A stretch of DNA of 64,000 bases from Methylobacter sp. (GTDB lineage: Bacteria > Pseudomonadota > Gammaproteobacteria > Methylococcales > Methylomonadaceae), in NCBI GenBank assembly GCA_028716975.1, contig JAQUOU010000010.1, positions 1-64,000 of the forward strand, written 5' to 3'. The translations under genes and the position numbers were made by a program. The first letter of the stretch is position 1. Every line of letters begins with the position of its first letter. This document shows, one piece after another, positions 1-8,403 of the stretch. Below the pieces are notes generated by a model. That model saw nothing but the letters and a program-made list of their open reading frames with translations, did not search any database and was not told the DNA's origin.

Positions 1-66
1 GATGGGAATCGAACCCGCGACCGGCTGATTACAAATCAGCTGCTCTACCGACTGAGCTACACCAGC
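1..66 (-). tRNA. tRNA-Thr (anticodon UGU), 3' end cut off by the window start
   Basis: Read on the minus strand, the 5' acceptor strand GCTGGTG is followed by a normal D-arm, an anticodon stem GCTGA/TCAGC around the loop TTTGTAA (anticodon TGT, decoding ACA), and a T-arm with the TTCGATT loop. The 3' acceptor strand lies outside the window. The layout matches enterobacterial tRNA-Thr(UGU). Confidence 0.9.
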
Positions 67-206
67 AAAGAACGCGTATTATACACAACAATTTTTCTTT
101 GGCTAATTTTTTAGAGGCTTTTTTTAGTTTTTCCTGCTTTATCTTCCCGGCCTGCAGGTCATTATTTATTGAAATAATTATGCAAGCAATGCGGTATATA
201 TTGTCT

Positions 207-1201
207 ACGCGATGCTCAACTTTTAAACCTCAACTAATGACTCAAAAAGTAAAGTCGGATTGCCCATTAGTTTTCCCAAGAAGCAGCCCATAGTGTGGGC
301 AAGCAGTTTACGGATGAAACGGTTAGCTAAATGCCAAGTGTCGCGGGCCCTCACCTTTTCGATATGAGACCGTTCGGTCAATTGCCCAATGACGGTTTCC
401 ACTAAGCGTCTGCTCAACATCAATTGACTGACAAACGCCTTTGGCCTTAAGTCTTGCATGTTTTTCCCTAAAGGGGTCTGCAAGTCAATACCTTGTGGTA
501 CCAATTCTTGCTTTAGGCTGGGGAGGATATAGCCTTTGTCCCCGATTAGCAAGCCGTGCAGACCGGCGATCATCTCCGGCAGCACATCCCGTTCGTCCAC
601 GTTCGCGGCGGCAAAGGCATAGCCACAGATGATTCCTGCGAAACTGATCAGCACATGCCCTTCAAAGCCATAATAGCTCTCATCCTTTGCCGCGCCATAG
701 CTGAATCCTGCTTCGCCCTTGAAATAACGGCTGCCGGATGCTCGAGCATACTTGCAGACCGCCATCGGAAAGCCGTCAACTCAGTGGATCGAGTCCTCTA
801 TCGCCCCGATCTGCCACGCGATGTGATCCTGTATGCGCCTTTTCATATGCCATAAATTGGCGCTTTGCTTGGCAAAGTTGGCACGCGACCCCAAGTGAGG
901 AAACCAGTCATGCCAGTGCTTACGAAAATAGCGTCCTATCTCTTTGTCCTGGTCTCTACCCATGAATTCACCCACGATCTCCATGGTGATGACTTCCGCG
1001 TCACTCAGCTTGGGCATAAAAACCCGGCTTCTTAGCGGTTGATTGACGAGTGTCCGGCAGCTATCTTCTACACAGCAATAAACATAAATGATAAAGTCTT
1101 CTGCTGACATGGCCCTTCTCTCTGATAAAGTTGCTTTTGGTAGAACAACTCTACGGGAGTCGCGGCCTTGTCTTCAATTCATTTAAAGTTGAGCATCGCG
1201 T
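207..1201 (-). mobile_element. IS982-family insertion sequence with intact ends
   Basis: A 995-bp element bounded by perfect 17-bp terminal inverted repeats starting ACGCGATGCTCAAC (207-223 and 1185-1201). It is flanked by a 7-bp direct repeat ATTGTCT at 200-206 and 1202-1208, the target-site duplication. Size, ends beginning with AC and duplication length all fit the IS982 family. The single transposase gene runs on the minus strand and is interrupted, so this copy is probably not autonomous. Confidence 0.88.
223..1110 (-). pseudogene. IS982-family transposase, interrupted by an in-frame TGA
   Basis: The reading frame from ATG at 1110 down to 223 would encode about 295 residues, the usual IS982 transposase length. 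It is broken only by a TGA at 781-783, with no frameshift: both halves are in the same frame and join as EDSIH-stop-VDGFPMAVC. The N-terminal half carries the family signature KLSDAEVITMEIVGEF. The C-terminal half carries the VDGFPM acidic motif, the GDKGY segment and an ETVIGQL segment that should hold the remaining DDE residues. One nonsense mutation has therefore disabled the gene unless the stop is read through. It is the only gene of the surrounding element. Confidence 0.88.
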
Positions 1202-1366
1202 ATTGTCTATAAATCGATAACTTGTAATAACCGGAAAGTTAGTGAATGTGCGAAAAAATACTTACTATGGCTAACGATGGAAATCTTTCTACATAACTGG
1301 GGAGTAGCTCTATCACGGCTAAAACTTATAATGCAGTAGCTAAAAGGTTTAGCTTGGGTGAAGGGG

Positions 1367-2179
1367 TTAAAGTTTTATCACTTCACTAAAAGTGCTGGCA
1401 TTGTGCTTTTTGATATCCTTTAAAAAAACCGGAAATTCAATTTGGTATTTTTGTTCAAGGGCAATGGCTCTTGTTCTTAAATATTTCATGGGAAATAAAG
1501 GAAAATTTTCATTGAAAGCGAGGCAGATTATATTGCCTCTGCCTTGAACGGGCAGGAATAAAATTTTCCAATTAAAAATACGCCCTATCCATAAGGCACA
1601 GGTTTGAAATAAGGGGTTATTAGTGCCTCCCCAAAGATTAATTACCAGTATGCCGTCTTTTTTTAATAAAATTTTGCAGGCATCAAAAAAAGCTTCGCTA
1701 CAAAGTGACTGGGCCATGCCGTCATGGTCAAACGCATCGATCAGCAACAGACTATATTGTTCGTGGAAGGTTTCGGCTCGTAAGCGCACATATTGGCCGC
1801 CATCGCCGATTATTATTTTCAGGCGCGGATCACGCGGCAAATCAAAATAACTGCGCGCAATTTTGATTACACTTTTCCTGGGTTCTATTGCCTTTATACG
1901 GCAGTCGGGAAAATGATGCAGTAAATGCCGGGTTAAGGACCCGCCGCCCAGACCAATAGTCAATACTTCATCATCATTTAAAGGTTGTTTGAATAATAAC
2001 CAGCTGGTCATGGCCCGCACATATCCCAATATAAGTTTATCGGGATTGGTTAATAGCATGCTGCTTTGCCTGGAATCAGAGCCAAAGTGTAATGATCTGA
2101 TACCGTCAAGCTCGACAATTTCTAAAATTCCGTCATCATCGTGGCTTTGGTGGACCACCCGGCCATTATATTTATGCAT
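1367..2179 (-). CDS. Spermidine synthase-like (polyamine aminopropyltransferase family) protein
   Basis: A 270-residue protein with a Rossmann-type methyltransferase fold: glycine-rich loop VLTIGLGGGSLTRHLL near residue 75, acidic residue in IKAIEPRK, GDGGQYV, and LLIDAFDHDG matching the catalytic aspartate region of spermidine synthases. It is a soluble single-domain protein with no membrane segments or signal peptide. Such stand-alone homologues are common and their true substrate is often unknown, so transfer of aminopropyl groups to putrescine is only one possibility. No speD or speA neighbour is present. It lies just downstream of the IS982 element, but the gene looks intact. Confidence 0.75.
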   Translation of the reverse strand: MHKYNGRVVHQSHDDDGILEIVELDGIRSLHFGSDSRQSSMLLTNPDKLILGYVRAMTSWLLFKQPLNDDEVLTIGLGGGSLTRHLLHHFPDCRIKAIEPRKSVIKIARSYFDLPRDPRLKIIIGDGGQYVRLRAETFHEQYSLLLIDAFDHDGMAQSLCSEAFFDACKILLKKDGILVINLWGGTNNPLFQTCALWIGRIFNWKILFLPVQGRGNIICLAFNENFPLFPMKYLRTRAIALEQKYQIEFPVFLKDIKKHNASTFSEVIKL

Positions 2180-2406
2180 AAAACAGGAGATAAATTAAAG
2201 CGTAATTCGAATTATACATGAGGCTTAAGTTTAATTTGCCCGGCATTTGTCCACGATATTATGCTATTTGCAGATCAATTATTTAAACAGGGTTGAAAAG
2301 AATAGCTATGGCCCCGATTTTAAATACTCAAGCTTTATTATTTATTTTTAGCCAGTTCGAGTAAAATCAAGCGCACAAAATTCCGTTAATACCCTTGAGG
2401 AATATC

Positions 2407-2787
2407 ATGAAACAGATTCTCTTCCTAGCTTTTTTGCTGTCTACCGTAACCGCCTTCGCTAATGACCCGAAAAATGAATGGCATAACACCATATTGAGCG
2501 ATGCCACGATCAAGAAAATTCAGGAAGCTAAATACCAATATAAAAAGTGTGTTGCCGAAGAAATGCAAAAGCCCGTTTATCAGGATCGGGAAAGCCGCCG
2601 GGCAACGGAAGAAATTATGAAGCAATGTGAACCGGTATTAGCTCAAATCAGGGAAGTCTATTTAGCTGAAAAAGTGCCGGATATTATTGCTGACCGTCAT
2701 TTAAGACAAATGCGCATACAAACCACGCGTAATGCCTTGCAAAACTTGATGTTTGCTGAAGCAGCCCGTAAATCAGGACAGCAGTAA
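2407..2787 (+). CDS. Small exported protein of unknown function, upstream of DUF2760-Hsp70
   Basis: A 126-residue protein starting MKQILFLAFLLSTVTAFA, a clear Sec signal peptide with cleavage expected after AFA. A TTG at 2395 is possible in frame, but the ATG at 2407 has a good GAGGA ribosome site and begins the signal peptide directly. The mature part is charged and helical, with two cysteines (KKCVAEE and MKQCEPV) that could form a disulfide. I do not recognise the family. It lies 17 bases before the DUF2760 gene on the same strand, so co-transcription is likely, although the partner Hsp70 is cytoplasmic. Confidence 0.7.
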   Translation: MKQILFLAFLLSTVTAFANDPKNEWHNTILSDATIKKIQEAKYQYKKCVAEEMQKPVYQDRESRRATEEIMKQCEPVLAQIREVYLAEKVPDIIADRHLRQMRIQTTRNALQNLMFAEAARKSGQQ

Positions 2788-2804
2788 TTAACCAAAGGCT
2801 CATA

Positions 2805-3464
2805 ATGAATACTATCTATGCAATTGATTTATCGCTAAGACCTACAACGTTTGATTTATGGCACGTTTGCCTGGCGGGTACCGTTGTTTTGTTATCATTG
2901 CTCTTAATTGTGTTGTTGCTGTGCATGGTAATCAGCTTGTCCCGTTCCAGGAAAAAACCGGTTGAACCTTCTATTCTACAAACTGCACCGCCTCCGGAAC
3001 CGGTAGTGAAAATTGTGGAAAAAATTGTTGAGGTCGAAAAAATTGTTTCTGCGCCCGCGCCTGAACCGGTTGTGTTAAAGGAAGCAACGCCGGATGCCGC
3101 GTTGCAATTGCTGGGTTTATTGCAAAAAGAAGCCCGCTTTATCGATTTTATCAAGGAGGATGTTTCAGCCTACAACGATGCTGATATTGGTATTGCGGCC
3201 CGTGTTGTTCATGAAGGTTGCAATAAAGCGATCGATGAGCACTTTAGCCTGGCGCCTGTTCGCTGCGAACAGGAAGGTAGCAAAATAACCTTGCCGCAAG
3301 GCTTTGATGCCGCCACAGTCCGGTTAACAGGCAATATTGTGGGTACAGCACCTTTTACCGGCACCTTGGTTCACAAAGGCTGGCAGGTAACCAATATCAG
3401 GTTGCCAAAACTGACGCAAAAACATAATGCAAATATCGTCGCCCCGGCAGAGGTGGAGTTATGA
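2805..3464 (+). CDS. DUF2760 domain protein with one N-terminal membrane segment
   Basis: A 219-residue protein. Residues about 20-45 form a strongly hydrophobic helix (LAGTVVLLSLLLIVLLLCMV). A proline/glutamate/valine-rich linker with repeated EKIVE-type motifs follows, and then the DUF2760 domain (ALQLLGLLQKEARFIDF through HKGWQVTNIRLPKL). DUF2760 proteins are typically encoded next to an Hsp70-family gene, as here, and the stop overlaps the Hsp70 start as ATGA. This suggests coupled translation and a role as a membrane-tethered partner of that chaperone. The molecular function is not established. Confidence 0.82.
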   Translation: MNTIYAIDLSLRPTTFDLWHVCLAGTVVLLSLLLIVLLLCMVISLSRSRKKPVEPSILQTAPPPEPVVKIVEKIVEVEKIVSAPAPEPVVLKEATPDAALQLLGLLQKEARFIDFIKEDVSAYNDADIGIAARVVHEGCNKAIDEHFSLAPVRCEQEGSKITLPQGFDAATVRLTGNIVGTAPFTGTLVHKGWQVTNIRLPKLTQKHNANIVAPAEVEL

Positions 3465-5422
3465 CCGATGAGTTCAATAATATAAACCCGGAAAATCCTG
3501 AAGATGTAACGCATGCAGCAACTTCAGATGATCTTGCGCATCCACAGGCCATGCTTTCTGAAGAACAGGTAAAAAGGAATGGGCCACAGTTTTCCGTAGG
3601 CATTGATTTGGGCACTACGCATTGTGTTCTGTCCTATGCCGATTTTGGCGATATGGACAACGATGTGCTTTCACTGCAAGTGATGGCGATACCGCAGTTG
3701 ACTTCGCCGGGTATGGTTGAAGAACAATACCAGCTGCCGTCATTTCTTTATCAGGCTCACGAAGTTGAGCTTGCAGACGGTTCTACGTCTTTACCCTGGG
3801 CTGCAAAACCGGATTATCTGGTCGGTGAAATAGCCCGCAATCTGGGCAGCAAAACCCCGATTCGTCTGGTAGCCAGCGCTAAAAGCTGGTTATGCCATGC
3901 GGGAGTAGATTGCAAAGCGCCTATTTTGCCGACGGAAGCGCCTGAAGAAGTTGAGCGCATTTCACCTTTTCAGGCAACAACCGCCTATTTACAACATATG
4001 CGTGATGCCTGGCAAAGCCTGTACCCCGACGCGCCGTTAGAGCAACAGGATGTCGTTATTACCGTTCCTGCGTCATTTGATCCCGCCGCGCGGGAATTAA
4101 CCGTTGAAGCAGCACGCGCTGTGGGGCTTGGGCAAGCCATTCTTTTGGAAGAACCGCAGGCCGCGTTATACAGCTGGATCGAAAAAAGCGACGGGGATTG
4201 GCGTAAACACGCAAAAGTCGGCGACATTATCCTGGTAATTGATATAGGCGGCGGCACTACGGATTTATCACTGATTGCGGTCACCGAACAAGACGGTAAT
4301 CTCGAGCTGACTCGCGTTGCTGTCGGCGACCATATCTTGCTGGGCGGCGACAATATGGACTTGGCTTTGGCCTATACCCTTAGAGCCAAACTCGAAAAAG
4401 ACGGCAAGCGTTTGGAGCCTTGGCAAATCCAGGCATTAACGCATAGTTGCCGGGATGCCAAGGAAAAAATCTTCAATAACGCCGATATTGACACTATTCC
4501 CTTGGTTGTCGCCAGCCGGGGCTCCTCCTTAATTGGCGGCACTTTACGCAGCGAATTGACACGTGAAGAAGTCAACAGGGTATTAGTTGAAGGTTTTCTG
4601 CCTGAAGTGGCCGTCAGTGAGCGACCGGTGAGCCGCACCCGTACCGGCTTAAGAACCGCTGGTTTGCCTTACGCCCAGGATGCAGGCATTACGCGTCATT
4701 TAGCGGCTTTTCTGGCTAAACAGCAGAATGCCACTGACGATCTTAAAGATATAAACCTGCCTGAGCATGCGACTTTCCTGCATCCCACAGCAGTTTTGTT
4801 TAATGGCGGCGTATTAAAAGCCAATACGCTGGCTGAACGGTTAATGGCGGTTTTGAATGCATGGCTGACGGCAGAGCAAGCGCCTGAAGCAAGGTTGCTG
4901 GCAGGTGCCGATCTTGATTTGGCGGTGGCCAGGGGCGCTGCTTATTATGGCTTTGTACGGAAAGGCAAGGGCGTTCGTATAAGAGGCGGCACTGCGGCTT
5001 CTTATTATGTCGGTATTGAAAGCGCCATGCCTGCCGTACCGGGTCTGGCACCTGAAATTCAGGCTTTATGTATTGCCCCGTTCGGTATGGAGGAAGGCAC
5101 TCAGGAAGAATTGCCGGATGATGAGTTTGGTCTGGTTATCGGTGAGCCGGTACGCTTTCGTTTTTTTGCTTCCAATATCCGGCGCGATGATAAAGTGGGT
5201 ACGCGTCTGGATTACTGGACAGAAGAAGAACTTACGGAACTGGATGAAATTGAGATTACCTTGCCGGAAGAAAGCCGTAAACCCGGCGAAGTGGTGCCCG
5301 TGCATCTTTGCGCAGCCGTAACCGAGGTCGGTACTCTGGAGCTGCAAGCTGTTTCGCAAAAAGATACCGGGCGCTGGAAAATTGAATTCGATGTCAGGGC
5401 AGGGGAAGAATCTCCAACATAA
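3461..5422 (+). CDS. Hsp70-family molecular chaperone (DnaK-like, divergent)
   Basis: A 653-residue protein with an Hsp70-type ATPase domain: phosphate-1 motif VGIDLGTTHC at residues 46-55, ITVPASFDP, EEPQAALY, and the phosphate-2 motif LVIDIGGGTTDLSLI near residue 265. A charged 45-residue extension precedes the ATPase core. The C-terminal part carries a beta-rich substrate-binding-like region with an EITLPEESRKPGEVVP segment, but no DnaK-type lid or EEVD-like tail. It is a specialised Hsp70 rather than the housekeeping DnaK, and no dnaJ or grpE is adjacent. Translation is probably coupled to the DUF2760 gene by a 4-base overlap. Confidence 0.88.
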   Translation: MTDEFNNINPENPEDVTHAATSDDLAHPQAMLSEEQVKRNGPQFSVGIDLGTTHCVLSYADFGDMDNDVLSLQVMAIPQLTSPGMVEEQYQLPSFLYQAHEVELADGSTSLPWAAKPDYLVGEIARNLGSKTPIRLVASAKSWLCHAGVDCKAPILPTEAPEEVERISPFQATTAYLQHMRDAWQSLYPDAPLEQQDVVITVPASFDPAARELTVEAARAVGLGQAILLEEPQAALYSWIEKSDGDWRKHAKVGDIILVIDIGGGTTDLSLIAVTEQDGNLELTRVAVGDHILLGGDNMDLALAYTLRAKLEKDGKRLEPWQIQALTHSCRDAKEKIFNNADIDTIPLVVASRGSSLIGGTLRSELTREEVNRVLVEGFLPEVAVSERPVSRTRTGLRTAGLPYAQDAGITRHLAAFLAKQQNATDDLKDINLPEHATFLHPTAVLFNGGVLKANTLAERLMAVLNAWLTAEQAPEARLLAGADLDLAVARGAAYYGFVRKGKGVRIRGGTAASYYVGIESAMPAVPGLAPEIQALCIAPFGMEEGTQEELPDDEFGLVIGEPVRFRFFASNIRRDDKVGTRLDYWTEEELTELDEIEITLPEESRKPGEVVPVHLCAAVTEVGTLELQAVSQKDTGRWKIEFDVRAGEESPT

Positions 5423-5435
5423 CCGGGTATAATGG

Positions 5436-5481
5436 AATAACGCATAATCTCCTTATTGAAACAGGAAGACTATGCGTTATT
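5436..5481. terminator. Hairpin between convergent hsp70 and tusC
   Basis: An 11-bp perfect inverted repeat, AATAACGCATA at 5436-5446 and TATGCGTTATT at 5471-5481, lies between the two convergent genes. It covers the tusC stop. It could end transcription from both sides, although there is no strong T-run. Confidence 0.4.
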
Positions 5482-5836
5482 AACCGGCGAATACAACATC
5501 ATATTGTTTCATCAAACGGGCGACATCTTTTCTGGAAAGCCCATGCACCGGCAGACATAGATCGCCTGGGTTTAATCCTCGTTCCTGAAGAGACTCTGTT
5601 TCAATATAAATATCCTTAACCTCAACTATTTCCAGGGCTTTGAAAATAGCTGCGGTATCTTTCAGGCCAATGTTTTCAGGCTGCTGTCCTTTCTTTAACT
5701 GGAATACGGCATCATCCAGCAATAAAATACTGACTGGCTGATCAAACGCAGCAGTCGTCATAATAATATCCAGCATTTCCTGAAGCTGAATGCCGCTATG
5801 CGCCGGTTTACGCAATACAAATAAATATTTCTTCAT
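5480..5836 (-). CDS. tusC: TusC/DsrF-like sulfur-relay protein
   Basis: A 118-residue protein of the DsrE/DsrF fold, beginning MKKYLFVLRKPAHSG with the conserved AAFDQPVSILLLDDAVFQL segment typical of TusC. In the TusBCD complex this subunit helps pass persulfide sulfur from TusA to TusE for 2-thiolation of tRNA wobble uridine. It lies 6 bases downstream of tusD in the usual order. No tusB follows, because the next gene is the convergent hsp70. It lacks the active-site cysteine, as expected for TusC. Confidence 0.82.
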   Translation of the reverse strand: MKKYLFVLRKPAHSGIQLQEMLDIIMTTAAFDQPVSILLLDDAVFQLKKGQQPENIGLKDTAAIFKALEIVEVKDIYIETESLQERGLNPGDLCLPVHGLSRKDVARLMKQYDVVFAG

Positions 5837-5842
5837 GTCAGC

Positions 5843-6232
5843 TCAGCCAAATACGATAAAACGGTCTGCTTCCAGGGTAGCTTCAACCAACTGGCCCAGA
5901 CCGGAAATGCGAAATCCTTCTGCCAGATCATTGTCTTTTTTATTTTGCCTTTGAGCCTCGTCAAAACATAATAATCCGCGTCTCTGGGCGGCAGAAATAC
6001 AGACCACTAAATCAATCCGGTGACGCTTCGCCAATCCACTCCACTGAGCTGTAAACTGGAGTTCATCATCCGGCGGCGTAGCGTGCCTGAAAGCATGGTA
6101 AATTCCATCGTGATAAAAAAATACGCGGAATATTTCATGTCCCTGCTTTAAAGCCGCAATTATAAAACGGTATGCAATATGCCCTGCATCCGACTGGTAA
6201 GGGCTGGTATTGATTTGAATGGCAAATTTCAT
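5843..6232 (-). CDS. tusD: TusD/DsrE-like sulfurtransferase subunit
   Basis: A 129-residue DsrE-family protein. The conserved cysteine lies in DLVVCISAAQRRG near residue 78, the position that carries the persulfide in TusD/DsrE. Further family features are the ALKQGHEIFRVFFYHDGIYHA segment and the C-terminal GLGQLVEATLEADRFIVFG. It is expected to accept sulfur from TusA and act with TusC in tRNA 2-thiouridine synthesis. It is the first gene of a two-gene operon, transcribed divergently from bepA. The missing tusB and tusE must be elsewhere or the complex is reduced. Confidence 0.85.
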   Translation of the reverse strand: MKFAIQINTSPYQSDAGHIAYRFIIAALKQGHEIFRVFFYHDGIYHAFRHATPPDDELQFTAQWSGLAKRHRIDLVVCISAAQRRGLLCFDEAQRQNKKDNDLAEGFRISGLGQLVEATLEADRFIVFG

Positions 6233-6457
6233 TGGCTTTGATCGTTGTATTTTTTAGTTGAGTTTATTTGAGATGATTTATAATTGATATCGGATATTTT
6301 ATTACGCAATAAGGGGCCGACGTTGAAATAAATGCGATTTTCAATACCGGGCATGGCTCTTGACCCACTTCAAAATAAATATATTGCTAAGCTTGTACAT
6401 AGATTTATTTAACAATCCTGAGCAGGAACTAAGCTCATCTTTTCAAGTCTCATCGCC

Positions 6458-7915
6458 ATGAAATTTAAACGCTTTGTTGTACCGTTGGCTTTGAGCCTTA
6501 TGCTTTTTTCTGCCTCACGGCAGGCCGCCGAAAATACTAAAATTGAATTGCCTGACATGGGTGATTCTTCCGGTACATTGATTACCCCGGCTGAAGAAAA
6601 AGAGTTTGGCGAGGCGTTTTTCCGGAGCCTGCATTCACAAATTTCAATTAACCAGGATGCTGAAATTCAGGAGTATATTCAATCCATCGGTCAAAAGCTT
6701 GTAGCCAATAGCGATGCGCCCGGTAACCCGTTTCATTTTTTTGTGGTTATGGAAAATGATATTAACGCTTTTGCCGGCCCCGGCGGCTATATCGGCGTTA
6801 ATTCCGGATTAATTTTAATAACCGAAGCCGAAAGCGAACTGGCGTCAGTTATGGCGCACGAAATTGCCCACGTTACCCAGCGCCATTTATACCGTGCCTA
6901 TGAAGCCAGCAGTCGATTGTCGATTCCTACAATGGCCGCAACCTTGGCCGCTATTTTATTGGGGACACAATCACCGGCGCTCGGACAGGCCGCCTTGGTA
7001 GCCATTCAGGCCGGCAGCGTTCAGTTTCAAATTAATTTCACCCGTGAAAATGAAGAGGAGGCTGATCGAGTCGGCATGCAAACGCTGGCGGGATCGCGCT
7101 ACGATCCGCGCAGCATGCCCACTTTTTTCGAACGTCTACAGCAATCTAGCCGTTATTACGGACAGAATATTCCCGAATTTTTGAGAACTCACCCGGTTAC
7201 CGCATCACGTATTTCAGACACGCGCGGACGCGCAGAAAACTATCCTTATAAACAATATCCCGATTCGCTTGCCTATCAATTGGCTAAAGCAAAAGTTCGG
7301 ATTTTGACGGCTACGGATGTTGCTGACGCAGTTAAATATTTTCAAGCGCGATTAATGCAAGGCACGACTGAACAACGGGCTGTTGCCAGCTATGGCCTTG
7401 GCTTGGGCGCGCTTAAATCAGAAAAATTCAAGGAAGCCGAGAATATTTTTCAGAAATTGGCAACGACCTATCCCGATCAGGAACAATATGCGCTGGCGCT
7501 CGCCCATACGGCACTTGAATCCCGAAACTATACTACCGCTCTTGCCCGATACAAAAACCTGGTCCAACAATTTCCGGACAACGAAGCGATTAAGCTGGAA
7601 TATATCACTTCTCTGCTAAAAGCGGCTAATCCTGAGCAAGCCAGAAAAAACCTGTTCACATTAACTCCAAAAACCAAACAGTTACCCATCTATTCGGAAC
7701 TGCTGGCCCAAGTCTATAGCGATTTACATCAACCGGCTGAATCCCATCGCTATCTGGCTGAATATTACTATGCCACAGGGCAAACTAAAGATGCAATATT
7801 ACAAATAAGACTGGCTCAAAAATCGAAGGGTCTTAACTTCCACCTGTCCTCCATTCTTGGTGAACGTCTCAGTTTTTTTCTTGACGAGGAAGAAGAGGCT
7901 AGGCGAAACAAATAA
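6458..7915 (+). CDS. bepA: BepA-like M48 metalloprotease/chaperone of the periplasm
   Basis: A 485-residue protein with an N-terminal Sec signal (MKFKRFVVPLALSLMLFSAS). The M48 zinc motif HEIAH is at residues 134-138, with a second glutamate in the ENEEEADRVGM segment. The C-terminal half is made of TPR-like helical pairs (about residues 290-480). This is the architecture of BepA/YfgC, which supports assembly and quality control of LptD and other outer-membrane proteins. Length matches E. coli BepA (487). It is a single-gene unit. Confidence 0.9.
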   Translation: MKFKRFVVPLALSLMLFSASRQAAENTKIELPDMGDSSGTLITPAEEKEFGEAFFRSLHSQISINQDAEIQEYIQSIGQKLVANSDAPGNPFHFFVVMENDINAFAGPGGYIGVNSGLILITEAESELASVMAHEIAHVTQRHLYRAYEASSRLSIPTMAATLAAILLGTQSPALGQAALVAIQAGSVQFQINFTRENEEEADRVGMQTLAGSRYDPRSMPTFFERLQQSSRYYGQNIPEFLRTHPVTASRISDTRGRAENYPYKQYPDSLAYQLAKAKVRILTATDVADAVKYFQARLMQGTTEQRAVASYGLGLGALKSEKFKEAENIFQKLATTYPDQEQYALALAHTALESRNYTTALARYKNLVQQFPDNEAIKLEYITSLLKAANPEQARKNLFTLTPKTKQLPIYSELLAQVYSDLHQPAESHRYLAEYYYATGQTKDAILQIRLAQKSKGLNFHLSSILGERLSFFLDEEEEARRNK

Positions 7916-8129
7916 AATGATCAGATCCTGAGTGTAATCCCAATAATAACCTTCCTGAACATTTACTGAATATAGAGCTTTAACAAAGCAGTTATTGCCT
8001 GAAATTTGCTTTATTAGAAGACTCTAAAGTAACATAATACTTTGTATTTATTAGTTATTTTTAATTTTATGTTATTTTTTTCTGGAAACAGATTTTTTTT
8101 ATAGACACTGGTATTTTTTTAGATATACA

Positions 8130-8322
8130 ATATCCCAGCTTTAAGGAGTGAGCCCGGTTTAACTACCGGCTAAGAGGAGGGTAGCCTATTAGGCTAATGC
8201 TGATAATAATAATAAAATAAGTAATACTGCTTGAGTTAAGTTGTACAGGCGACACTTAAAGTACAGCGAAATAATAAAAATAATAAAACTCAACATGCCC
8301 GCTTTATGCGGGCTTTTTATTG
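8130..8322 (+). ncRNA. Candidate small RNA with four hairpins and a strong terminator
   Basis: The gap between bepA and the TonB receptor holds a run of hairpins on the plus strand: 8151-8158 with 8165-8171 (AGCCCGGT/ACCGGCT, one bulge), 8182-8187 with 8191-8196 (TAGCCT/AGGCTA), 8236-8259 (TTAAG/CTTAA around ACAGGCG), and the terminator at 8297-8313. Unpaired purine stretches AAGGAG and GAGGAGGG sit beside the first two hairpins and could bind CsrA or act as anti-SD targets. There is no convincing reading frame. I cannot match it to a named RNA family. The 5' end is a guess. Confidence 0.38.
8297..8320 (+). terminator. Rho-independent terminator
   Basis: Perfect 6-bp GC stem GCCCGC (8297-8302) and GCGGGC (8308-8313) around TTTAT, followed by TTTTTATT. 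It points on the plus strand, away from bepA and the candidate small RNA, and lies just past the end of the convergent TonB receptor gene. Confidence 0.85.
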
Positions 8323-8403
8323 TCCGCCATATTTATCCGCAAAGGGTTGTGCAATTTTTTTACGATTACCTAGTTTTGAGCTTCCCTGCTCATGCTAAAT
8401 TAT

